A stretch of DNA of 50,046 nucleotides from Actinomycetota bacterium (GTDB lineage: Bacteria; Actinomycetota; Actinomycetes; Nanopelagicales; Nanopelagicaceae). The DNA is taken from assembly GCA_026392695.1 (NCBI GenBank), contig JAPLBP010000073.1:1-50046 (forward strand), written 5' to 3'. The position numbers and the translations under genes were made by a program. Positions within the stretch are counted from its first letter, which is position 1, and the number at the start of each line of letters is the position of its first letter. The notes beneath the pieces are model-generated. The model saw only the letters and a list, made by a program, of their open reading frames with translations. It ran no database searches and had not been told where the DNA came from. Below are positions 44,038-50,046 of this stretch, in pieces.

Positions 44038-44631
44038 CTACTTTACTGTCGTGATTTCAGGCGCTGGACCATACTCAGTGTCTGCAGTGTCCTTGGGAGT
44101 TGCCCCCGTCGTCACTATCCATTTGAGGTACAACTTCTTACCAACGTCCTTGGCATTCATTGTCATTGCCCCCATACCGCTAGAAGGTGTCTTCGTCACA
44201 GTGCAGGTCTGCGTAGCTGGCATGTAGATCTTCTGTGGCGCAGACGACCAGGTTGTGAGTAATCCAACTTCAAAGAAATTGCTTCCATCAATAGCAAATG
44301 AAGCGTTTTTAGCCTTCCAGGTCACGGTGTAGGAGACCGGCACTCCCTTTGAATCTTTGGACTTTGAATCAACGACGGTTGCCGTAAACCCAGGAAAATA
44401 ACTCGGCTTGGGGCGTCCGGCAGCATTGGGTACCACAACTTGCAACGATTCAGTTGCATACATTGCGTTGTTGTACATGCATCCATGTTCTGCTCGAAGA
44501 ACGATCTGGCTCTCATCTCCTGCTTTATTGCTATATCCACGTAATTGAACTTCAACATGCGCACTCGCAGCAGTCAATCCCATCGACATTAGCGCCACGG
44601 TCACCAGCGAAACAATTAAACTTCTTCTCAT
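44038..44631 (-). CDS. YcnI (DUF1775)-like copper-associated secreted protein
   Basis: About 197 residues from ATG 44631. Signal peptide ending ASA-HVEVQ, leaving an N-terminal histidine, as required for copper binding by DUF1775. The HGCMYNNAMYATESLQVVVPN motif (HGC...T...P) is diagnostic. No C-terminal anchor or sortase signal is evident. AGGG lies 9 nt before this ATG, whereas the track's start at 44670 lacks such support. Partner of copC immediately downstream. YcnI proteins bind Cu(II) outside the cell and are linked with copper handling; the downstream role in the coupled hydroxyproline genes is unclear. Confidence 0.85.
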   Translation of the reverse strand: MRRSLIVSLVTVALMSMGLTAASAHVEVQLRGYSNKAGDESQIVLRAEHGCMYNNAMYATESLQVVVPNAAGRPKPSYFPGFTATVVDSKSKDSKGVPVSYTVTWKAKNASFAIDGSNFFEVGLLTTWSSAPQKIYMPATQTCTVTKTPSSGMGAMTMNAKDVGKKLYLKWIVTTGATPKDTADTEYGPAPEITTVK

Positions 44632-44706
44632 AACACAATCCCTTTCACTATCTGAATATTCCGCATACACAGCGATCTAGGAATAGTTACGCGGGGGTCA
44701 CTTTCC

Positions 44707-45207
44707 TTATCCGATCGCGAATAAAGGGGGCGCACGATTTAGACAAGATGACCAAAGCAATAACTGGGGCGCGACCTCATGACATTGGTCGAGAATCGCA
44801 GAAGGCCGCGGCTGTACATACTTGATCGCAATGAAGAGTGTCAGCGAGAAAAATGAAAAAAGCAAAGAAAACATCGCCAGAATCGCCTTATCAAATCTCT
44901 CAACGGCAAGGTAGCTCAATATAAATACAATCACGTGGGAGGCAACCATTCTTGTATCTGAGGCTCCCGCCGTCGACCCGAGTGTTAAATGACCTATCGC
45001 TTGAAAGAGCATTAAAACTCCAGCTAATTGAGGTCCTGTAAATTCGGCTGTCGGGCGAATGGTGAAATAAATGAAACTGAAGACTAAGAGCGAAACCAAA
45101 TACGGTGAGAAGGAAAAGTTACCTCCGCCAAGATGGTGGGAAATAATTAAGGAAGCAAAAAGCACAAGATTGAGAGCGAAGGAGCGAAGCGCCGCCATGC
45201 TCATCAT
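44707..45207 (-). CDS. unidentified membrane protein, four to five helices
   Basis: 166 residues with hydrophobic segments near 10-25, 33-50, 58-75, 88-102 and 108-128. Histidines occur in likely membrane positions (ISHHLGGG, AIGHLTLG, VASHVIVF). I do not recognise a family. Because ycnI and copC follow on the same strand after 75 nt, a copper-linked transport or maturation role is possible but is only inferred. A leaderless-type -10 (TAGTAT) lies 6 nt before the ATG at 45207. The C-terminal ~30 residues (LLLWSSCLNRAPPLFAIG) are soluble with one cysteine. Confidence 0.65.
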   Translation of the reverse strand: MMSMAALRSFALNLVLFASLIISHHLGGGNFSFSPYLVSLLVFSFIYFTIRPTAEFTGPQLAGVLMLFQAIGHLTLGSTAGASDTRMVASHVIVFILSYLAVERFDKAILAMFSLLFSFFSLTLFIAIKYVQPRPSAILDQCHEVAPQLLLWSSCLNRAPPLFAIG

Positions 45208-45213
45208 GGGGCA

Positions 45214-45219
45214 ATACTA
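45214..45219 (-). promoter_or_regulatory. leaderless -10 hexamer before the membrane protein gene
   Basis: Reverse-strand TAGTAT, 6 nt, then the ATG at 45207. Confidence 0.5.
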
Positions 45220-45220
45220 C

Positions 45221-46090
45221 TTAGCCTTTGGTGGAACCTAACGTCAGACCAGCTACGAATTGACGGCGCAACGCGAAGAAGACGATCAAGGTGGGAATAA
45301 ATGCGAGTGTGGCGCCAGCGGCTAAAAGGTTGTAGTCCTTGAAGAACTCACCCTGAAGATTATTGAGTGCGGCCGTGATCGGACGCTTATTACCAGTCTT
45401 GAGAAGAGCCACGGACCAGAAGAAATCGTTATAGATCCAGGTGGTCATCAATACACCGAGGGATGCCAGCGCAGGACGAAGGAGAGGCAACATAATCTTG
45501 CTGTAGTGCACCCATACGCTTGCTCCATCAACAAGGGCTGATTCGCTAATTTCCTTAGGAATTGTCTTCATGTAGTTACTCAAAACGAAGGTTGCAAATC
45601 CCATTTGGAAAGCCACATGAATGAGAATCAGACCCAACTGCGTGTCGTAGAGCACGCCATTCTCGTTGATGAAATGTGGCACTGGTATGGCTAAGTAAAT
45701 TCGATAGAGCGGGATAAAAACCAACTGGGCAGGAAGTAGGTTGCCTGCCGTAAAGAGCATGAGCAAAGGAATATTGAAAGCGAATGAGTACCTGCTCACG
45801 ACGAAGGCAACCATCGATGCCAAGAACAGAGTCAACAGCACCGCAGGTACTGCAACTACGACGGCGTTTATGAAATAGCGCCACATCTCCGATTGCACGA
45901 TCGCGGTGTAGTAATTCTGAAAATTGAGAGTCTTGGCAACGCTGAAACTGCCGTACTTGAGAACTTCACCGTAAGGTCGAAGCGATTGATACATCGTCCA
46001 AAGAATGGGTACTACCCAGAGGGCGCCAAGAAAGGTAAGGATTACCGTCGTGATGGAATGAGCGAGGGCAGTTTTCTTACTGGTAACCAT
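45221..46090 (-). CDS. sugar ABC transporter permease (MalG-type)
   Basis: 289 residues, six membrane helices. EAA loop ISESALVDGASVWVHYSKIMLPLLRP near 178-203 of the CUT1 family. It pairs with the MalF-type permease upstream (stop and start share one base, TAATG) and with the Tat-exported binding protein two genes upstream. The ATPase is not encoded locally, as is common for CUT1 systems that share a multitasking ATPase. Neither permease has features revealing the sugar. The overlap with the next gene's region ends 13 nt before the unidentified membrane protein, so transcription may continue leftward. Confidence 0.9.
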   Translation of the reverse strand: MVTSKKTALAHSITTVILTFLGALWVVPILWTMYQSLRPYGEVLKYGSFSVAKTLNFQNYYTAIVQSEMWRYFINAVVVAVPAVLLTLFLASMVAFVVSRYSFAFNIPLLMLFTAGNLLPAQLVFIPLYRIYLAIPVPHFINENGVLYDTQLGLILIHVAFQMGFATFVLSNYMKTIPKEISESALVDGASVWVHYSKIMLPLLRPALASLGVLMTTWIYNDFFWSVALLKTGNKRPITAALNNLQGEFFKDYNLLAAGATLAFIPTLIVFFALRRQFVAGLTLGSTKG

Positions 46091-47037
46091 TATTCATCTG
46101 CCTTAAATGTCTGATACAGGTAGACCATGATTGGGATGATGGACATGAGGAAGAGCATCGTGGCCAAGGCTGCGCCCCAGCCGATTCGACTCGACTCTCC
46201 AAAGATATTCTCGTAGACAAGTACGCCCAACAGTTCGAGCCCGTTTCGTCCCCTATTGATAATAAAGACCAGGTCGAACGCTCTCAGCGAATCGATCACC
46301 GTCACAACAATGATGATGACGTTTACAGGTCGAAGGGATGGAAAAACAACTTTTCTAAAGGTGTACCAATCAGAAGCGCCATCTATGCCGGCGGCTTCAT
46401 GAAGGGAAGGATCAACCGCTTTCATCCCTGCTAAATAAAGAAGCATGACGTATCCAATATGTCGCCACGAAGCGATACCAAGCACAACCCAAATATTCTT
46501 ATGCGGATCGCCGAACCAAGAGATTGCGCTCTCGGAATTCGTGTCTCCTAGAATTGAATTCACCAAGCCGTTGGTTCGAAAGACGTAATCCCACACGATT
46601 CCGGTTACGGCAAGCGAGAGCACCATAGGTAAGTAAAAAGCCGTCTGATAAAACTTGCTTCCTTTAAGGTTCTTGTCTATGAAGTAAGCCAGCAAGATCC
46701 CAAGGGGCGTTGGTACGAAAGCAAAAAAACCCAACCAGAGAGCGTTATTGCGAAGAGCCTTCGGAAAAGCCTCATACAAAGAAAAAATTTGCGAATAGTT
46801 CTGGAAGCCGGCCCAGTGAATATTTTTGACGCCGCCAATTCCATCCCAGAAAGTAAACGAAAGTAGAACAGTGAGGATTGCTGGTATCCATACAAAAAGC
46901 ACATGAAGCACTGTCGGAAGTCCGACGAGGCCAAAAAGTACTGCGCGATCCTTCTTTGTGAAGTTGGAACGCCGACGACGGCGACGGGGAGCTTTCGCCC
47001 CCGTCGCCGTCGTCAGGTCTGTTCTAGTAGTTGACAT
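46090..47037 (-). CDS. sugar ABC transporter permease (MalF-type)
   Basis: 315 residues with an Arg-rich cytoplasmic N-terminus (APRRRRRRSNFTKKDRA), then six membrane helices. The EAA loop is LHEAAGIDGASDWYTFRKVVFPSLRP near 208-233, the site for the ATPase. It follows the binding protein gene by 24 nt on the same strand and couples to the MalG gene. The Arg-rich tail is typical of actinobacterial MalF permeases. The start at ATG 47037 is preceded by no convincing ribosome binding site. The whole importer is binding protein, MalF and MalG; the ATPase must come from elsewhere. Confidence 0.9.
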   Translation of the reverse strand: MSTTRTDLTTATGAKAPRRRRRRSNFTKKDRAVLFGLVGLPTVLHVLFVWIPAILTVLLSFTFWDGIGGVKNIHWAGFQNYSQIFSLYEAFPKALRNNALWLGFFAFVPTPLGILLAYFIDKNLKGSKFYQTAFYLPMVLSLAVTGIVWDYVFRTNGLVNSILGDTNSESAISWFGDPHKNIWVVLGIASWRHIGYVMLLYLAGMKAVDPSLHEAAGIDGASDWYTFRKVVFPSLRPVNVIIIVVTVIDSLRAFDLVFIINRGRNGLELLGVLVYENIFGESSRIGWGAALATMLFLMSIIPIMVYLYQTFKADE

Positions 47038-47061
47038 CAGTTAAGAAATTGTGTCACCGGC

Positions 47062-48366
47062 CTAGGCTGGTGGCAACGCCGCCCATTGCTTTGTCAAGTT
47101 CGCAGCAATCTTGGCCTTATCTCCTGGTGTCTTCAAGAAGCTCTGGATCGCAGGTCCAACAATTGGGCCAGCGAAGTCAGGGCGTGTATCGCGATCAAGG
47201 AACTGAGCGATGTACTTCGAGCTCTTGACGAGATCAACTTGCTGACGAACGAACGCATTGTCCGAAGCTGGCATGTTGCTATTTGCGAAGAGAGCAGTAG
47301 GAGCCACGCTCAATACGGCATTTGCATAGTCGGTACTTGCAATAAACGTTGCAAGTGCCTTTGCATTTGCTGCATTCTTTGAAGCGCCCTTTGAAAGCAT
47401 GTAGCCATCAATTGGAGCATCAACAGAATCGCGACGGTTAGCCTTGTTGATTTCTGGGAATGGGAACAAGGCAAGGTCTGCCAAGTCAGCAGCATCAGTG
47501 TAAATCGATGCATGGAATGCTCCCATAACCTGCATTGCTGCCTTCTTCTGAAGAACAAGCTGCGCTGCATCTGACCACTCAAGATCAAGGGTGTTGCTGT
47601 TCTGGTAAGGGAACATTGACTCCCAGTTCTTGAATGTCTTCTGTACGCGAGCATCGCCCCATGAGGCACGACCTCCCATAAGATCAACATGGAACTTGTA
47701 ACCGTTTGTACGCATGTTAATCAAGTCGAAGGTACCCATTGCTTCCCAGCCGCCCTTGTCACCAAGTGCTACAGGAGTGAGACCCTTTGACTTAAATACC
47801 TTACAAGCGGCGATGAAGTCAGCCCATGTAATGATTGATGCTGGATCTACGCCAGCAGCCTTGAAGACTGACTTACGGTACATAACAGCCCATGGGTACC
47901 AGGTAGTTGGAACGAAGTATTGCTTTCCATCAAGTCCTGTTGAAGCGGTTTTGTAGCCCTTGGTGAAGTCTTTTCCAATCTTTGACCATACATCGGAGAT
48001 GTCGGTTGCAAGACCCTTTGATGCAAAGAATTGCATGCGGTATCCGGCGAACCAGGTAAAGACATCGTCTGGGGTGCCCTGAAGGTATGAGTTGATTTGG
48101 TTCTGGAAAGTGTTGTGGTCGACCGTGTTCAACTTAACGTCGAAGCCGGCCTTTGTTGCTGCGGCAACCCAAGCAGTATCACTCTTGCGAGCAGCTGGAT
48201 CAGATTGGTTAGAGCCAACGCTTACTGATTTTCCAGCGGCTGATGCGGCGCCTGCGCCTGCACCGGCGCTGAGAAAACCACCAGCGGCTACGACTCCAGC
48301 GCCAGCAGCGGCGCCCTTAAGTACCGAACGACGGGATACGTCGCCATTGAGATTTTGTTCTGACAT
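47062..48366 (-). CDS. extracellular sugar-binding protein of the ABC importer, Tat-exported
   Basis: 434 residues. The N-terminal twin-arginine signal (SRRSVLKGAAAGAG, residues 11-24) is followed by an Ala/Gly-rich hydrophobic stretch. No lipobox cysteine is seen, so the protein may be released or held by an uncleaved signal. The mature part is a cluster-B/family-1 solute-binding protein (WFAGYRMQFFASKGLATDISDVW, LMGGRASWGDARV, DAPIDGYMLSKGASKNAANAKALATFIA). Aromatic residues in the binding region suit sugar stacking. It heads the operon with the two permease genes. A palindromic TGCAC-CTGA-GTGCA lies about 40 bp upstream, a possible operator. Ligand unknown. Confidence 0.9.
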   Translation of the reverse strand: MSEQNLNGDVSRRSVLKGAAAGAGVVAAGGFLSAGAGAGAASAAGKSVSVGSNQSDPAARKSDTAWVAAATKAGFDVKLNTVDHNTFQNQINSYLQGTPDDVFTWFAGYRMQFFASKGLATDISDVWSKIGKDFTKGYKTASTGLDGKQYFVPTTWYPWAVMYRKSVFKAAGVDPASIITWADFIAACKVFKSKGLTPVALGDKGGWEAMGTFDLINMRTNGYKFHVDLMGGRASWGDARVQKTFKNWESMFPYQNSNTLDLEWSDAAQLVLQKKAAMQVMGAFHASIYTDAADLADLALFPFPEINKANRRDSVDAPIDGYMLSKGASKNAANAKALATFIASTDYANAVLSVAPTALFANSNMPASDNAFVRQQVDLVKSSKYIAQFLDRDTRPDFAGPIVGPAIQSFLKTPGDKAKIAANLTKQWAALPPA

Positions 48367-48405
48367 TCGGTTTTCCGTTTCTCTTCAGCTGAAGGTGGAA
48401 TAACG

Positions 48406-48419
48406 TGCACCTGAGTGCA
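48406..48419. promoter_or_regulatory. palindrome upstream of the sugar-binding protein gene
   Basis: TGCAC-CTGA-GTGCA, a perfect dyad about 40 bp upstream of the ATG at 48366; a second palindrome GAACGTTC is at 48443-48450. Either could be an operator for a LacI- or GntR-type regulator; no regulator gene is in the window. Confidence 0.3.
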
Positions 48420-48618
48420 TCATCGAACTTCTACAAACGCACGAACGTTCAAGAAGGCCTCGAGACAGCGTAACCGTATTGGAGGTGAGGGTAAAAAAAT
48501 AGGTCAGACCACTCAAATTGAGATAACGATTCAGTAACAGTTAAGCGGCGTTTCTCCACTTTGCCTCCCTCAGACCGGCTTTAAACTGAATGCTTATTGA
48601 TGGTTGGAGAGGACTGAA

Positions 48619-49035
48619 ATGACACTTTCGAATATTCATTGGGCAGCGGTGGTTATTAGCGCGTTGGTAGGAATCGCAAGTGGGGCCATCTGGTTTGGAC
48701 CAAAAACCTTTTACCCAGCCTGGTGGAAGGCGATGGGGCGCACAGAGACTGAGAATCCTGGCGCGGGAATGAATATGGGCATCGTTTTTGGATCAACCTT
48801 TATCGCCCAATTTGTACAAGCTTTTGCAATGGCGCTCATTATGAGCGCCGTGGCGAACCCAAACTTCGGAAAAGGTTTGGCAATGGGTCTGGTAGTCGGT
48901 ATCGGAGTCGCGGCGGCCTCGTCTTTAGGGCATCGACTTTTTGGTGGTCTAGGTTTCAAAGTCTGGGCTATCGAAGTTTCAAACGATGTCATCAATTTAG
49001 CGATTATGGGCGCAATTCTCGGAGCGTGGAATTAG
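48619..49035 (+). CDS. DUF1761-family membrane protein
   Basis: About 138 residues with four hydrophobic segments: 8-26 (WAAVVISALVGIASGAIWF), 57-80, 88-104 and 120-136. FGPKTFYPAWWKAMG after the first helix is the DUF1761 pattern. The start is the ATG at 48619, preceded by GGAGAGGAC; the track's TTG start at 48604 is unlikely. Function unknown. It is cotranscribed at most with the ABC exporter 16 nt downstream, although that gene carries its own leaderless -10. Four glycine-rich helices with small residues suggest a channel-like or scaffold role, unproven. Confidence 0.85.
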   Translation: MTLSNIHWAAVVISALVGIASGAIWFGPKTFYPAWWKAMGRTETENPGAGMNMGIVFGSTFIAQFVQAFAMALIMSAVANPNFGKGLAMGLVVGIGVAAASSLGHRLFGGLGFKVWAIEVSNDVINLAIMGAILGAWN

Positions 49036-49039
49036 CGGG

Positions 49040-49045
49040 TAGCCT
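49040..49045 (+). promoter_or_regulatory. leaderless -10 hexamer before the ABC exporter ATPase gene
   Basis: TAGCCT, 6 nt, then the ATG at 49052. It overlaps the 3' side of the DUF1761 gene's short intergenic gap. Confidence 0.45.
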
Positions 49046-49051
49046 TTCGAT

Positions 49052-49759
49052 ATGTCAGCAAGCGTCACGACTAAGAACCTGCGAATAATTCGCGACGGAA
49101 AGACAATCATCAATGATCTGAGTTTCGAAGTGGGCAAGGGTTTGATCGCGGGAATCCTTGGTCCAAGCGGAAGTGGAAAAACCACAATTTTTCGAAGCAT
49201 CGTAGGAGTACAAGAGATTACGGCGGGTGAAATCACCGTCCTGGGGCAACCAGCTAGTGCAAAAGATCTACGTACTCGGATCGGGTACCTCACTCAAAGT
49301 GCGAGTATTTATTCAGACCTCACTGTAGTAGAAAATCTTCGCTACTTTGGAAAAGTATTGGGAACTTCAGAGATTTCAATTGATGAAATCCTCGATCTAG
49401 TCGACCTTCAAAAGAATAAGAAACAACTTGCATCCTCGCTCTCAGGCGGTGAAAGGGCACGCCTAGCATTAGCCACTGCCCTCCTCGGGAAGCCTGAATT
49501 ACTAATTTTAGATGAACCAACAGTTGGATTGGATCCGGTCCTTCGGATTGAACTGTGGAATCTCTTCCATTCTCTTGCTGCTCAAGGAAAAACACTGCTA
49601 GTGAGCAGTCACGTGATGGATGAAGCGGATCGCTGTGACTCACTCATCCTTTTGCGCGACGGTGAAATATTGGCGCAAGGAAGTCCGTCTCAGCTGAAGG
49701 CTCAAACTGGTGAGGACGAAATGGAAGCAGTCTTCATTTCGTTGGTGAGCGCGCGATGA
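49052..49759 (+). CDS. ABC-2 type exporter ATPase
   Basis: 235 residues, complete ATPase: Walker A GPSGSGKTT near 38-46, Q-loop YLTQSA near 78, signature LSGGERARLA near 129-138, Walker B LLILDEPTVGLDP near 149-161, and switch His in SSHVMDEADRCD. It belongs to the DrrA/CcmA/YadG-type group that pairs with ABC-2 permeases. The permease gene starts within its stop codon (ATGA). The cargo is not known; such transporters export antibiotics, polysaccharides or act in immunity to small molecules. A leaderless promoter is likely. Confidence 0.93.
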   Translation: MSASVTTKNLRIIRDGKTIINDLSFEVGKGLIAGILGPSGSGKTTIFRSIVGVQEITAGEITVLGQPASAKDLRTRIGYLTQSASIYSDLTVVENLRYFGKVLGTSEISIDEILDLVDLQKNKKQLASSLSGGERARLALATALLGKPELLILDEPTVGLDPVLRIELWNLFHSLAAQGKTLLVSSHVMDEADRCDSLILLRDGEILAQGSPSQLKAQTGEDEMEAVFISLVSAR

Positions 49760-50046
49760 ACTTTTCCCGCATTTGGGCCACGGCTCGTCGCATACTCTCT
49801 CAACTGCGCCATGACCCGCGCACCATCGCGTTGATGGTCATCGCTCCGATTTTTCTAATGACGATTCTCAAGTACGTCTATAACGATCAACCTCAAGTAT
49901 TCCAACGAGTCGCAGGCTCGCTTCTAGGCGTTTTTCCTATGTTGGTCATGTTCCTAATAACTAGCGTGGCAACCCTTCGAGAACGCACTTCTGGAACACT
50001 TGAGCGCTTACTTATCCTTCCCATCACAAAACTTGAATTCATTCTT
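49756..50046 (+). CDS. ABC-2 type transporter permease, N-terminal part
   Basis: Open from ATG 49756 to the window end (97 codons visible, truncated, so not in the track). It opens with MNFSRIWATARRILSQLRHDPRTIALMVIAP and has membrane segments at about 27-37 (IALMVIAPIFL) and 55-70 (GSLLGVFPMLVMFLI). The ERTSGTLERLLILPITK motif is characteristic of ABC-2 membrane proteins (the xRExGTLExLLxxP region). It is coupled to the ATPase by a four-base overlap. Together the two form a complete exporter once the missing C-terminus is included. The remaining helices lie outside the window. Confidence 0.9.
   Translation, partial: MNFSRIWATARRILSQLRHDPRTIALMVIAPIFLMTILKYVYNDQPQVFQRVAGSLLGVFPMLVMFLITSVATLRERTSGTLERLLILPITKLEFIL

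Overview
The window looks like chromosomal DNA of a low-to-medium-GC actinobacterium; the base composition would suit a freshwater Nanopelagicales-type (acI) lineage, but that placement is inference. The class assignment rests on a block with the same gene set as Mycobacterium tuberculosis Rv3193c-Rv3202c: a PDZ/Lon-like protein, a zincin_2 protein, a DUF5679 zinc ribbon, a ThiF-like protein, WhiB7, UvrD2, NudC, a mycoredoxin domain and the AdnAB helicase-nuclease. Eleven genes carry a TANNNT hexamer 6-7 nt before the start codon, the signature of leaderless transcription, which is common in actinobacteria. I see no rRNA, tRNA, CRISPR array, insertion sequence or prophage.

Layout. 1-15.5 kb: the conserved actinobacterial block, devoted to proteolysis, antibiotic and redox response, and double-strand-break repair. 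whiB7 has a long leader with an upstream ORF and mutually exclusive antiterminator and terminator hairpins. 15.6-24.6 kb: a mycoredoxin-thioredoxin reductase fusion, two sugar-type ABC permeases without a binding protein, a broken aminotransferase V gene, and a leftward argG-propeller-hydrolase run with an SDR. A DUF3800 gene follows, with a compact three-stem inverted-repeat element at its 3' side. 24.7-33.3 kb: typA, mmsA divergent from a class III aminotransferase, a GNAT gene, two or more unidentified small ORFs, ychF, a broken rmuC and a DUF6542-like membrane protein.

33.3-38.7 kb: a persulfide-type operon (CstR-like repressor with a perfect 16-bp operator, rhodanese lipoprotein, CoA-disulfide reductase-rhodanese), a secreted beta-propeller, a long flavin oxidoreductase and a CBS protein. 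38.7-45.2 kb: a hydroxyproline catabolic operon (epimerase, imine deaminase, three-subunit D-hydroxyproline dehydrogenase) translationally coupled to copC and followed upstream by ycnI and a small membrane protein. 45.2-50 kb: a sugar ABC transporter (Tat-exported binding protein plus two permeases), a DUF1761 membrane protein, and an ABC-2 type exporter cut by the window end.

The most interesting items are the DUF3800 gene with its structured element, the whiB7 attenuator, a 36-residue hydrophobic peptide ORF whose ribosome binding site is buried in a long stem, the glutaredoxin-TrxR fusion with an altered active site, and the CstR operon with its operator. Two genes (rmuC and the aminotransferase V) share the same defect, an internal deletion plus frameshift.
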